DNA from: an uncultured Collinsella sp.
GTDB lineage: Bacteria; Actinomycetota; Coriobacteriia; Coriobacteriales; Coriobacteriaceae
Assembly (NCBI GenBank): GCA_900757185.1
Contig: CAAEMX010000052.1
Span: 1 to 64,000 of the forward strand
DNA length: 64,000 bases
Direction of reading: 5' to 3'
In this document: positions 1-10,101 of the stretch, in pieces
Position numbering within the stretch: position 1 is the first letter of the stretch
Layout: every line of letters starts with the position of its first letter
Translations under genes and position numbers: made by a program
The notes under the pieces: model-generated
The model's database searches: none
The model's input: only the letters and a program-made list of their open reading frames with translations
What the model was told of the DNA's origin: nothing

Positions 1-211
1 CCTCGCAGTATCCGGTTCTCAAGGTGCACGCCTGGCGGCTGATCCGGTCCGACCGGGCCGCGCGGCAAGGAGATATATTGCCAGACCGGAGGGGCGCCGG
101 GGGCGGGAATCTGGACGCACACATTTCCTACACATATTAAAACCCTGCTTACGTTTGCCAGCCGTTCTCTACCGCTCACCGAGGGCCTCTTTATAGTGAA
201 GCGTCATATGG
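1..211 (-). other. Intergenic end region, possible rRNA-operon leader or spacer
   Basis: No gene is visible in this 211-base stretch. Read on the minus strand (away from the mutase gene, off the left edge) it ends in TTGAGAACCGGATACTGCG, which resembles the conserved motif in actinobacterial rRNA leaders and 16S-23S spacers. It also holds two GC-rich inverted repeats (CCGGTCGGACCGG and CCAGA...TCTGG) of the sort found in rRNA processing stems. That an rRNA gene lies beyond base 1 is inference only. Confidence 0.3.
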
Positions 212-1612
212 CTAAAGCTGATAGGCTCCCTTAGCCAAGGCACAGCCGGCATCGAGCAACTCATCGCGCTCCTCCACCGAGAACCCCTCGGCGTATACGC
301 GAACCACCGGTTCGGTCCCGCTGGGGCGGATCAGCAGCCAGGTGTCATCCTCGAATGCCAAACGTAAACCATCCATATGGCTTACAGCCTGCGGCGCCTT
401 GCCGCAAATCGATTTAGGATTCATGCCAGGAAGCAGCGTTCGCAGCGATTCGGCATCTTCGGCCTCAAGGCGTAAATCGCGTCGACCGTAACTCGTCTTA
501 CCAAAACTGTCCTCGAGTTGGTCGACCAGAACGCCCAAAGGCGCGTCCGTCTTTGCCATAAGCTCACACAGAATCAGACAGGCGAGGATTCCATCGCGCT
601 CGGGCATATGCGCGGCGATGCCGATACCACCGGCTTCTTCGCCGCCCATGAGGACGCCGCCCTTCTTCATCTCCGCCGCTATATATTTGAAACCGACTGG
701 TTTGACGGTCACGCGGCAGCCAAGCGCCTCGGCAATGCGACGCACGAGCGTCGAGCACGAAAGATTGACGACGACGCGCCCCTCCAAATTACGAAATTGA
801 ACCAAGTCGCCCAAAACGAGCGCCATGATCTGATGCGGATGTATATATCTGCCGCGCTCGTCAACCGCGCCGATACGGTCGGCGTCGCCGTCGGTCACCA
901 GGCCAGCGCAAGCTCCGTCCTCGATAACCGTATGCTCGCAAGCGTCCACCCACGGCTCAACGGGGTCGGGGCAGATATCTTCTTGGTCAGGCGCCTGCCC
1001 GGCGTGAATCTCGTGCACCTCAACGCCAAGCTCGCGCAGCAAGTCGGCTAGATAGCCCTGGGCTGCGCCGCCCATGGGGTCAACAACCACGCGCAGGTGC
1101 GCGGCGCGGATGGCTTCGGCATCGACAAACGATGCCACCGCTTGCATATAGTCAGGAATGATATCCGCGGTGCGATATTGCCCCTCGATCCCCATTGGCT
1201 CGGGAGCCATGGTCTCTTCGAGCTCTTCGATGACATCCTGGTTGGCGGTCGAGCCGTCACCCATGCGAATCTTGAGACACAGATAACCCTGCGGATGATG
1301 GGACCCCGTCACCATGAGCGCGCCGCACGCCTCACCGTCATAAGCCGCCGCCCACGTAAGAGCAGGGGTCGGAACAGGTCGCGAAGCGAGCACGGCGTCT
1401 AGCCCGTGCGCTGCTAGCACACCCGCCGCAAGCTCAGCGAACTCGCGCGCCAGGGGCCGAGTGTCGAACCCTATATATACTGTTTTGCCCGGATTGGTCT
1501 TTTGCCACAACTCGCCGACGGCATCGGCGATACGGGCAACGTTATCGGCAGTGAAGTCCTCATCGACGCGAGCGCGCCAACCGTCAGTTCCAAAATGAAT
1601 TATCGCGCACAC
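212..1612 (-). CDS. Phosphoglucomutase/phosphomannomutase family protein
   Basis: Alpha-D-phosphohexomutase, about 466 residues, which interconverts hexose 1- and 6-phosphates in the cytosol to supply sugar nucleotides. The family begins IIHFGTDGWRA. The phosphoserine loop reads TGSHHP at about residues 102-107 (usual form TASHNP). The metal loop is DGDADR, the sugar-specificity loop GGEEAGG and the C-terminal phosphate clamp RPSGTEP. An in-frame upstream extension to 1696 has no family similarity and overlaps the neighbour's terminator, so I prefer the GTG at 1612 (another GTG lies at 1627). The exact sugar specificity (glucose, mannose or glucosamine) cannot be told from these motifs. It lies downstream of the mmuM terminator and is probably transcribed separately. 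Confidence 0.85.
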   Translation of the reverse strand: MCAIIHFGTDGWRARVDEDFTADNVARIADAVGELWQKTNPGKTVYIGFDTRPLAREFAELAAGVLAAHGLDAVLASRPVPTPALTWAAAYDGEACGALMVTGSHHPQGYLCLKIRMGDGSTANQDVIEELEETMAPEPMGIEGQYRTADIIPDYMQAVASFVDAEAIRAAHLRVVVDPMGGAAQGYLADLLRELGVEVHEIHAGQAPDQEDICPDPVEPWVDACEHTVIEDGACAGLVTDGDADRIGAVDERGRYIHPHQIMALVLGDLVQFRNLEGRVVVNLSCSTLVRRIAEALGCRVTVKPVGFKYIAAEMKKGGVLMGGEEAGGIGIAAHMPERDGILACLILCELMAKTDAPLGVLVDQLEDSFGKTSYGRRDLRLEAEDAESLRTLLPGMNPKSICGKAPQAVSHMDGLRLAFEDDTWLLIRPSGTEPVVRVYAEGFSVEERDELLDAGCALAKGAYQL

Positions 1613-1738
1613 GCGCAGACACCTCACAGTGTTTGGATCATGGTACGCATGAGGTATACCCGCGATACACACTCGGCAACCTGCCGGCACCAGCATTCAC
1701 CATTTGGGCAAATGCTGCCGAGGACATGCAAGCAATAA

Positions 1739-1764
1739 AAAACCGCCCCGTATGGAGCGGTTTT
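1739..1764 (-). terminator. Rho-independent terminator after the homocysteine methyltransferase gene
   Basis: On the minus strand AAACCGCTCC, a short loop and GGGGCGGTTT form a hairpin followed by TTTTTTATT, starting five bases after the methyltransferase stop codon. Confidence 0.75.
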
Positions 1765-1769
1765 GCCCT

Positions 1770-2663
1770 TTATATATCGAGCGCCTCGGCCATCGCTGCC
1801 GTAGTGATTGCCGTGGTTCCACAGCAACTGCCCACCATTGCGGCACCGGCATGTCTCCATTCGATGCATGCGCGCGCGAAAGCTTCAGGGTTCTCGTGCC
1901 ATACGGGGCCATCCTGAGTCTGGACCGGATCGCCCACGTTGGGACGCACCGTGACGGGAGTAGTCGCCGATGCAACCATCCTGGGCACCGCCGCGTTCGC
2001 GGCCGCAAGCGAACAGCAATTAACACCAACCGAGTTTGCGCCGTGTTTTTCGGCGTACAAAACGGCTGCCTCGATGTTGAGGCCATCGCCCAACAGGTCG
2101 CCTTTGTCATCAACGACAAAACTCACCAGGACAGGCATGCCGTCAGCGGCATCTCGAGCGCCGGCAAGCATGGGCTGCAAATTACGGATAGACGTCACCG
2201 TCTCGATCAGCAGACCATCAACACCAGCATTGAGTAAGGCGTGCGCCTGTTCGCGCGCAATGCCTCGGATCTCACGAAACTCGGCAGAGTCCTCGGCAAA
2301 CCACTCAATACCGATCGGACCCATCGAGCCCAGCAGCAGCTGAGGGTGCGCCTGGCGGGCATCGTCGACGGCCCCGCGATTGACCTCCGCCACGGACGGC
2401 GCAATCTGGTCGTGCTTGAGGGCATAGCTTGATGCCTGAAAGGTATTGGTAATGAGTACCTGCGCGCCGGCGGCGACATACAAGCGATGGATACGAGAAA
2501 CGGTCTGCGGCTCTGCCAGATTCCAAAACGCCGGTGGAATATCGGCGGCATCGTACTCACTCAACAGAACACTGCCCATGGGGCCCTGCGCCAACAAGGT
2601 CTCGCTCGACAAGCGGCGCGTAAGTTCCTCGGCACCAAAGCGGTTGTAATAACTCGTATCCAT
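1770..2663 (-). CDS. mmuM: Homocysteine S-methyltransferase
   Basis: Pterin-independent, zinc-dependent methyltransferase of 297 residues that moves a methyl group from S-methylmethionine or SAM to homocysteine, giving methionine. It shows the family fold from GPMGSVLLSE near the N-terminus, the ITNTFQAS strand, and the zinc ligands: Cys in GVNCC (about residue 216) and the paired Cys in GSCCGT near the C-terminus. Length matches single-domain MmuM/BHMT-type enzymes; MetH's other modules are absent. Its start is 10 bases after the DtxR/MntR-type regulator gene, so the two are probably co-transcribed. A strong terminator follows. The methyl donor is not determined by sequence. Confidence 0.85.
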   Translation of the reverse strand: MDTSYYNRFGAEELTRRLSSETLLAQGPMGSVLLSEYDAADIPPAFWNLAEPQTVSRIHRLYVAAGAQVLITNTFQASSYALKHDQIAPSVAEVNRGAVDDARQAHPQLLLGSMGPIGIEWFAEDSAEFREIRGIAREQAHALLNAGVDGLLIETVTSIRNLQPMLAGARDAADGMPVLVSFVVDDKGDLLGDGLNIEAAVLYAEKHGANSVGVNCCSLAAANAAVPRMVASATTPVTVRPNVGDPVQTQDGPVWHENPEAFARACIEWRHAGAAMVGSCCGTTAITTAAMAEALDI

Positions 2664-2673
2664 ACATATCCCG

Positions 2674-3096
2674 CTATTCCTCGACGCTGATTCCCTGTTT
2701 TTCGAGATAGGCGAGCCAGCGGTTCATCGTGTCCTCGGATAGCGCATGCTCCATCATGCAGGCCTCGGAATCGGCTCGCTCAAATTCGACACCGAGCTCC
2801 TGAACCAAAAACGTGCGGACGAGGCGATGACGGTACCAGATAGCCGTGCCAACCTCGCGGCCGCGATCGGTCAGGACTACCTTGCCGTAGTGCGATTGCT
2901 CGACAAGCTCGGATGCCTTGAGCGCCGAAACCGCTTTATTGACCGATGCCTTGGAGACGCCAAGGCGCTGCGCGATGTCGACCGATCGCACGCCGTTGGT
3001 TTCCCCCTCTTCGCTTTCAATGCGAACCATGCACTCCAAGTAGTCTTCGTTCGCCACCGTCAGATGTAGTTCGCGCGAGCTATTTGTCGTATCCAT
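2674..3096 (-). CDS. DtxR/MntR-family metal-dependent transcriptional regulator
   Basis: Repressor of about 140 residues with an N-terminal winged helix-turn-helix (recognition region around GVSKASVNKAVSALKASELV) and a C-terminal metal-binding dimerisation domain (YRHRLVRTFL, then ACMMEH). Metal-ligand positions are mixed. The N-terminal EDYLE resembles MntR, which uses Asp and Glu there. Cys-x-x-Glu-His matches DtxR/IdeR, which sense iron. The third SH3-like domain of DtxR is missing, as in MntR. The start is the ATG at 3096, preceded by AAGGGACGG; a start at 3117 is possible. It probably forms an operon with mmuM and diverges from pepT. A 20-bp palindrome at 3150-3169 could be an operator. 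Fe versus Mn specificity is unresolved. Confidence 0.8.
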   Translation of the reverse strand: MDTTNSSRELHLTVANEDYLECMVRIESEEGETNGVRSVDIAQRLGVSKASVNKAVSALKASELVEQSHYGKVVLTDRGREVGTAIWYRHRLVRTFLVQELGVEFERADSEACMMEHALSEDTMNRWLAYLEKQGISVEE

Positions 3097-3149
3097 GATC
3101 TTCCGTCCCTTCTGCATTCAATGGCTGATTCTACCCCATCCAAGCGTCG

Positions 3150-3169
3150 CGGTATGCCGTGGCATACCG
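3150..3169. promoter_or_regulatory. Perfect 9+9 bp palindrome in the regulator/pepT divergent region
   Basis: CGGTATGCC, GT, GGCATACCG form a perfect inverted repeat between the divergent metalloregulator (start 3096) and pepT (start 3217). Size and position suit a dimeric repressor operator. The binding protein is not known; the adjacent DtxR/MntR-type regulator is the obvious candidate. Confidence 0.4.
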
Positions 3170-3216
3170 TGCTAGAGTTCTTGTTGCACACGACGACCAA
3201 GATTGGAGCGGTCTTT

Positions 3217-4464
3217 ATGGAAAACACCACCACGAACCCCGATGTCCTCGAACGCTTTTTGCGCTACGTCCAGATCAACACGCAGTCCGAGGATGCAAAC
3301 TGCGACCAGGTACCTTCGAGCACCGTTCAGTTTGACCTTGCCAACGTGCTGGCTGAAGAGCTGCGCGAGCTTGGTGCGGAAGATGCCCACGTGACCGAGC
3401 ACGCCTATGTCTGCGCGCATATCCCCGCAAGTGCGGGCGCTGAGGACAAGCCCGCCCTGGGCCTGATCGCCCATCTCGACACCACCGAAGTTGCACCGGG
3501 CGCCGGCGTGAAGCCGCACATCGTACACTACGAAGGCGGCGACCTGGTCTGCGGCACGGTTGACGGTAAGCCCGTTGCCATGAGTACCGCCAAGCTTCCC
3601 GCCCTGAATGACCTCGCGGGTGAGGACCTGGTCTGCAGCGATGGCACCACGCTGCTGGGCGCGGACGACAAGGCAGGCGTCGCCGAGATCATGTCACTTG
3701 TCGCGCGTATCGCTCAGGACCCTTCTCTGCCCCATCCCGCACTCGGCATTTGCTTCTGCCCTGACGAGGAGATCGGCCACGGAGCCGAGCTGCTGGATAT
3801 CGATACCTTTGGCTGCAAGTACGCCTACACGGTCGACGGCGGCCCCATCGGCGAGCTGGAGTGGGAGTGTTTTAACGCCGCCGAGGCGACCGTCTGCTTT
3901 GAGGGCCAGTCCATCCACCCGGGCGACGCTAAGGGCCGTATGGTCAACGCAGGCAATCTGTTCTGCGACTTCAACGCGTTGCTCCCCTACGTGCAGCGCC
4001 CGGAGTATACGGAAGGCTACGAGGGCTTTTATCACCTTGAGGGTGTATCTGCGACCGTCGATCACGCCACAGCGCGCTATATCGTCCGCGACCATGACGC
4101 CGCCAAGTTCCAGCAGAAACTCGACCTTATTGATGCCGCCGCCTCGATGCTCAACCAGCGTCTGGGTGAGGAGCGCGTGACGGTCGAGATTAAGCAGCAG
4201 TATCGAAATATGGCCGAGATCGTTTGTGACTTTCCCGAGCTTATTGATGTTGCCAAGGAAGCCTACCTTGCCTGCGGCGTTGAGCCCCAAGTGCTGCCGA
4301 TTCGCGGCGGCACCGACGGCGCGCAGCTGTCGTTCCGCGGTCTGCCCTGCCCCAACCTTTCCACCGGCGGCTATTGCTACCACGGCGTCAACGAGTTCGT
4401 CCCGGTCAGTTCGCTCGTCAAGATGACCGACGTGCTCCAGGAGCTCGTCGCCCGCTTTGCATAA
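3217..4464 (+). CDS. pepT: Peptidase T (tripeptide aminopeptidase)
   Basis: M20-family dizinc aminopeptidase, 415 residues (typical length about 408), that removes N-terminal residues from tripeptides in the cytosol. Metal and catalytic residues are present in order: AHLDTTE (His, Asp), GADDKAG (bridging Asp), CPDEEIGHG (general base and ligand Glu), TVDGG (Asp), and a His in GYCYHGVNE near the C-terminus. The ATG at 3217 has GGAG seven or eight bases upstream; the longer frame from 3121 covers the palindrome and promoter region and is not used. The gene is convergent with the LCP gene and ends at a strong terminator. Confidence 0.93.
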   Translation: MENTTTNPDVLERFLRYVQINTQSEDANCDQVPSSTVQFDLANVLAEELRELGAEDAHVTEHAYVCAHIPASAGAEDKPALGLIAHLDTTEVAPGAGVKPHIVHYEGGDLVCGTVDGKPVAMSTAKLPALNDLAGEDLVCSDGTTLLGADDKAGVAEIMSLVARIAQDPSLPHPALGICFCPDEEIGHGAELLDIDTFGCKYAYTVDGGPIGELEWECFNAAEATVCFEGQSIHPGDAKGRMVNAGNLFCDFNALLPYVQRPEYTEGYEGFYHLEGVSATVDHATARYIVRDHDAAKFQQKLDLIDAAASMLNQRLGEERVTVEIKQQYRNMAEIVCDFPELIDVAKEAYLACGVEPQVLPIRGGTDGAQLSFRGLPCPNLSTGGYCYHGVNEFVPVSSLVKMTDVLQELVARFA

Positions 4465-4488
4465 GGAACTCGAACAATCTAGGTAAGC

Positions 4489-4528
4489 AAAACCGCCCCG
4501 TCCTCAAAACTGAGAACGGGGCGGTTTT
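4489..4528. terminator. Terminator after pepT
   Basis: A 17-base stem with one mismatch (AAAACCGCCCCG... pairing with ...CGGGGCGGTTTT) carries T-runs on both sides, so it could stop pepT and also read-through from the convergent LCP gene. Confidence 0.8.
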
Positions 4529-4553
4529 TGGTGCAAGGGGAGTAGTCAGCACC

Positions 4554-4717
4554 GCATGTTGAGCCAACGTCAGCGAGCGACGTCCAAGGCGAACAAGTTG
4601 GCATGAAAAAGGCAGGGCATTGACCTTCTGGTCATGCCCTGCCTTTTGAATGACAAATTGTCGCCTTGGGCGGCGCGCAGCGTCGAGCCGTTACGGCGTT
4701 TGGTAAAACGCCGTAAC
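4554..4717 (-). repeat. 163-bp stop-codon-abutting structured repeat, copy A
   Basis: First of three copies (others at 20119-20281 and 26148-26310). Read on the minus strand it starts directly after the LCP stop codon with a 12-bp hairpin (4690-4701 pairing with 4706-4717). A conserved linker follows, then a nested stem: CCAAGGCGA at 4584-4592 with 4661-4669, enclosing a 14-bp stem (4607-4620 with 4634-4647) that ends in a T-run. Bases that differ from copies B and C are compensated on the opposite arm, which points to a conserved structure. It may double as the LCP terminator. Confidence 0.85.
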
Positions 4718-5959
4718 TTAGTAGTTAGCTTCGTAGCCGTTGCCGTCGCCGGTGGGCTCTTCGTAGTAGTCCGAATCGCTCGAATCGCTTGAGTCATCGG
4801 AATCGTCAGAGCTGACCGATGAGGTTGCGGTACCGTTTGCGTAGTCGTCAGACGTGTTGTTGTTCAGGTCGCCAATCGTAGAGCTGGAACCGTCGGAAAG
4901 ACCCATGGTGTTGGGACCCTTGGGATCCTTGCCGGCATCGACGCGCTCCATCATTTCCTTGAGCTCGTCCTCGTAGACAAAGACGTAGCTCACACCGTCG
5001 ATCATGGTGCTGTCGTCGGCGTACGAGGGCAGGTTGGCCGAGTAGATACCGTCGACATCCATACCGCGCATGGCGTTGACCGTAGCCACGATATCCTGAA
5101 CGCTCATATCGGTTACGAGCATATCGGACAGCGAATTAACCAGGCCAAAAATCTTCGTGGCATCGAAGTTATTGAGAATCTGGTTGGCAAGGGCGCCAAG
5201 CACCTGACGCTGGTGGCGCATGCGCGTGTAATCGCCGTCGGCATAGGTGTAGCGGCAGCGGGCATAGGTAAGGGCGGTGGCACCGTCCATATGCTGCTGG
5301 CCAGCGGTAATCTTAATATCCAGGTGCTCGGGGTCGTCAACATCATCGGTTGCGTTAATGTCGATACCGCCAACCGAATCAATCAGCGCCTGCATACCGT
5401 CGAAGCTGACCTCAGCATAGTGGGAAATCTGAACACCGCATAGCTCGTTGACCGCCTCGACCATGGCCTCGGCGCCGCCAACGGTATGGCAGGCGTTGAT
5501 CTTCATGGTCTCGCCCTTGTACTCGACCTTGGTGTCGCGCGGAACGGAAATGAGCGTCGCCTGCTTTTGCGTGGGGTCGATGCGTGCCAGGATAATCGAG
5601 TCGGCACGATACGTATCCTCGCCCGGACGGCCGTCGGTGCCAAGAAGCAGCACGTAGAACGGATCCTTTGCCTCATCGGTGTCAACCAGAACCCGACGTA
5701 GATTGTCGGTAATGACATTAGAATCGCCGAGCTTGCCCATAATGGTGGCAAACCACAAGCCGGCAGCGGTAGTGGCACTCAGCAGCACGCCAAGCACGAC
5801 AATGAGCGCGACGTGACGAATCGTGTGGCTACGACGACGTTGACGAGCGCGCTCGGAATAGCGAGCCACGTTATCGCGACTGTAGATCTTGGCCTGCGCA
5901 CCAGTTGAGGGTCTTCGGGTGCTAGTATCCGCGAGGGGCTTTTTATTAAACATAGGCAA
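4718..5959 (-). CDS. LytR-CpsA-Psr (LCP) family cell-wall polymer ligase
   Basis: Membrane-anchored phosphotransferase, 413 residues, of the family that attaches teichoic acid, capsule or other glycopolymers from lipid carriers to peptidoglycan. Order: basic cytoplasmic N-terminus, one transmembrane helix at about 47-70, then the extracellular LCP domain. LCP signatures are present: LLLGTDGRPG, the Arg/Asp pair in YRADSIILARID, SVPRDT, VDSVGGIDI-type strand, LTYARCRYT and MRHQRQ. After about residue 330 comes a low-complexity Ser/Asp-rich tail ending in Tyr/Glu residues. The start may be Met1 or Met3. It begins 6 bases after murA, so probably the same transcript. Repeat copy A follows its stop codon directly. 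Confidence 0.9.
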   Translation of the reverse strand: MPMFNKKPLADTSTRRPSTGAQAKIYSRDNVARYSERARQRRRSHTIRHVALIVVLGVLLSATTAAGLWFATIMGKLGDSNVITDNLRRVLVDTDEAKDPFYVLLLGTDGRPGEDTYRADSIILARIDPTQKQATLISVPRDTKVEYKGETMKINACHTVGGAEAMVEAVNELCGVQISHYAEVSFDGMQALIDSVGGIDINATDDVDDPEHLDIKITAGQQHMDGATALTYARCRYTYADGDYTRMRHQRQVLGALANQILNNFDATKIFGLVNSLSDMLVTDMSVQDIVATVNAMRGMDVDGIYSANLPSYADDSTMIDGVSYVFVYEDELKEMMERVDAGKDPKGPNTMGLSDGSSSTIGDLNNNTSDDYANGTATSSVSSDDSDDSSDSSDSDYYEEPTGDGNGYEANY

Positions 5960-5965
5960 CCTGTA

Positions 5966-7249
5966 TTAGTAGATGACGGGATCGGGGACGGTAGCATGCT
6001 CGACATGCGCGCCGAGCGCCTGCAGCTTTTCGACAAACTGCTCGTAGCCGCGCTTGATGTGATGGATGGCTGAAACCTCGGTCGTCCCGTCGGCGATCAA
6101 GCCCGCTACGACGAGGGCCGCTCCGCCACGCAGATCGGGCGAGGTAACCTGTGCACCCGAGAAGCCCTTGACGCCATGAATCATGGCATGATGGCTCTCG
6201 ATACGAATGTCGGCACCCATGCGCACCAGCTCAGAGGCAAACATAAAGCGATTCTCGAAGATGTTCTCGGTAATAACGGAACTGCCGTCGGCGAGGGCGG
6301 AGAGCACCATAATTTGTGCCTGCATGTCGGTCGGGAAGCCGGGGAACGGAAGCGTCTGGATGTCGACCGGCTTGATGCGCTCGGCGCGATTCACGTGTAC
6401 GCCGTCGTCGGTACGCTCGCAATCGATGCCCATGAGCTCCATCTTCTTGAGCACCATGCCCAGATGGATGGGGCAAAAACCCGTGACGTCGACACCGCGA
6501 TCGTCGGCCATCAGCGCACCGGCGACGATAAAGGTACCGGCCTCGATGCGGTCGCCCACCACGCGATGGGTAACGGGATGGAGCTCTTCCACGCCCTCGA
6601 TGGTCACGACAGGCGTACCGGCGCCGACAATCTTGGCGCCCATTTCGTTGAGCATGTTGGCGAGATCGACGATCTCGGGCTCGCGGGCGGCATTGTCGAT
6701 AACCGTAGTGCCCTGTGCGCGCACAGAGGCCATGATGAGGTTCTCGGTCGCACCGACACTGGCAAACTCGAGCGTAACGGTGGTGCCGCGCAGGCCCTGA
6801 GGCGCGCTGGCGTTGATGTAGCCGTGGGCGGTATCAAACTCTACGCCCAGGGCCTCGAGACCCAGAATGTGCATATCGATCTTGCGAGCACCCAGGTTGC
6901 AGCCGCCCGGCATGGCGATCTTGGCGCGATGGAAGCGACCCAGCAGGGGTCCCATGACGGCGGTGGAAGCACGCATCTTAGCGACGAGCTCGTAGGGGGC
7001 CTCCCAAGAATCGACCTGAGAGGTATCGATCTCGAGCGTGTGCTCGTCGAGAACATCGATCGTAGCGCCCATGCCCTTGAGCACCTTGCCCATCACGTGG
7101 ACATCGGAAATATCGGGCACGTTCTGCAGCGTCGTCTTGCCCGGCGCCAGAAGCGTTGCCGCCATGAGTTTGAGCGCGGAGTTCTTGGCACCCGAGACGG
7201 GCACGGAGCCTCCGATGGCGTGGCCACCCTCAACGCGGATAATATCCAA
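5966..7249 (-). CDS. murA: UDP-N-acetylglucosamine 1-carboxyvinyltransferase MurA
   Basis: First committed enzyme of peptidoglycan synthesis: transfers enolpyruvate from PEP to UDP-GlcNAc in the cytosol. At 427 residues it is full length. The N-terminal substrate loop SGAKNSALK and the catalytic-loop Cys in PGGCNLGARKID are present, so this is the cysteine (fosfomycin-sensitive type) form and not the Asp variant. The start is TTG with AAAGGG upstream. A hairpin with a T-run separates it from atpC, so it may be partly uncoupled from the ATP synthase transcript. The LCP gene follows after 6 bases, grouping two envelope functions. Confidence 0.95.
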   Translation of the reverse strand: MDIIRVEGGHAIGGSVPVSGAKNSALKLMAATLLAPGKTTLQNVPDISDVHVMGKVLKGMGATIDVLDEHTLEIDTSQVDSWEAPYELVAKMRASTAVMGPLLGRFHRAKIAMPGGCNLGARKIDMHILGLEALGVEFDTAHGYINASAPQGLRGTTVTLEFASVGATENLIMASVRAQGTTVIDNAAREPEIVDLANMLNEMGAKIVGAGTPVVTIEGVEELHPVTHRVVGDRIEAGTFIVAGALMADDRGVDVTGFCPIHLGMVLKKMELMGIDCERTDDGVHVNRAERIKPVDIQTLPFPGFPTDMQAQIMVLSALADGSSVITENIFENRFMFASELVRMGADIRIESHHAMIHGVKGFSGAQVTSPDLRGGAALVVAGLIADGTTEVSAIHHIKRGYEQFVEKLQALGAHVEHATVPDPVIY

Positions 7250-7268
7250 GGTCTACCCTTTCAAAAAG

Positions 7269-7301
7269 CATGCCCGGGGTGGCTGGGCCATCCCGGGCAT
7301 G
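7269..7301 (-). terminator. Terminator between atpC and murA
   Basis: On the minus strand CATGCCCGGG and CCCGGGCATG form a perfect 10-bp stem around a 13-base loop, followed by CTTTTTG. It probably ends the atp operon transcript, fully or partly, just before the murA ribosome site. Confidence 0.7.
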
Positions 7302-7337
7302 ATGTGTTCGCAAATGGTCGAACGTTAAATCGTTTGA

Positions 7338-7730
7338 CTATTGGGCAAGCTTGAGCTTACACCATGCGATTTCATTATAGAGGTAGGCGCGGCGTGCATC
7401 ATCCTCCGACAAATTACCCAGCTTCTCTTCAAAACCTTGAATATCAGCTTTAAGCTTGTCGGCATCGACGGTCGCCAGATCGCAAGCGCGCTCGGCGAGA
7501 ACGGTCACGACATCGTCCGCAACCTGGGCATAGCCGCCGGCCACGGCAAACGTGTGGTCGACAGTGCCCATGGCCTTATCGGAAACGCGAACGTAACCGC
7601 GGTCGATCGTGCAGATCTCGCTGGAGTGAGCAGGCAGAACGCCAAACTCGCCATCCGTGGACGGAATCGACACAAACGCAGCGTCGCCCTCATAGGCGCA
7701 GCTCACGGGGCACACGATGCGGATACGCAT
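7338..7730 (-). CDS. atpC: ATP synthase F1 epsilon subunit
   Basis: Rotor subunit, 130 residues, linking gamma to the c-ring and modulating ATP hydrolysis. The N-terminal beta-sandwich is clear (IRIVCPVS, STDGEFGVLPAHS, FAVAGGYAQV). A short helical C-terminal part (ADKLKADIQGFEEKL...) corresponds to the regulatory helices. It lies 3 bases after atpD and is the last gene of the operon before the terminator. Confidence 0.93.
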   Translation of the reverse strand: MRIRIVCPVSCAYEGDAAFVSIPSTDGEFGVLPAHSSEICTIDRGYVRVSDKAMGTVDHTFAVAGGYAQVADDVVTVLAERACDLATVDADKLKADIQGFEEKLGNLSEDDARRAYLYNEIAWCKLKLAQ

Positions 7731-7733
7731 AAC

Positions 7734-9187
<1,454 letters not shown>

Positions 9188-9188
<1 letters not shown>

Positions 9189-10096
9189 TACTGTTCCTCC
9201 AATGCTGAGGCTCCGCCGACGATCTCGTTAATCTCGGTCGTGATCGAAGCCTGGCGCACGCGACTATACGTGCGGGTAAGGGTCGAGATGATCGCGGTGG
9301 CGTTTTCCGTCGCGGAGTGCATGGCCTTGCGGCGTGCACCCTGCTCGGCAGCCGCCGAATCGATCAGGGCCTGGTAGATGACCGTCAGGATATAAGACGG
9401 CACAAGCTTGCCGAGAACATGCTCGGGAGAGGGCACGAACTCGAACGTGGACGAGATGCGCTTAGGGGCGTCGGTCTCGTTCTTACGCGGACCGTGGGCC
9501 ATAGCGATCATCTCGGGGTCGAGCGGCAACAGATGCTCGACGCGAAGCTCCTGATCCACGCGGTTCTTGGCGTGGTGGTAGACAAGCTCGACACGGTCAA
9601 GCTCACCGGCACGATACGCATCGCAGATATGAGAGGAGATCATGCGGGCCTGATTGAAATCGGGCTCAGAGGAGTTGCCCTCAAAGTGCATGACGACGTT
9701 TGCGCGGTCACGGAAATACGTGGCCGGCTTACGCCCGCACGCGATGATCTCGCACTCGATGCCGTCGTTCGCCCAAGAAGCGGCGAGCTTTTCGGCCGTG
9801 CGCTCCACCGTCGTATTGAAACCGCCGGCAAGGCCACGGTCCGAGGCAATAACGACAATCAGGCCATGCTTGACGCTCTCATGCTTCTGCAGCATGGGAT
9901 CGGTGCCCGAACAGGAGGCGTCGCCGGCGACCGTCAACATGACGTCGGTCAGCGCCTCCTTATAGGGCTCGGCCTGCTTGGAGCGATCGAGGGCACGACG
10001 GATCTTGGCCGTAGAGACCATCTCCATCGTGCGCGTGATCTGCTTGGTCGTGGTAACCGAGGAGATTCGCTTCTTAATGTCGCGAAGGTTGGCCAT
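9188..10096 (-). CDS. atpG: ATP synthase F1 gamma subunit
   Basis: Central stalk, 302 residues. The N-terminal coiled-coil helix begins MANLRDIKKRISSVTTTKQI, and the C-terminal helix contains ATENATAIISTLTRTYSRVRQASIT and a final EINEIVGGA. GLAGGFNTTV marks the central Rossmann-like domain. Spacing to atpA is 5 bases and it overlaps atpD by one base. Confidence 0.95.
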
Positions 10097-10101
10097 GGGG
10101 C

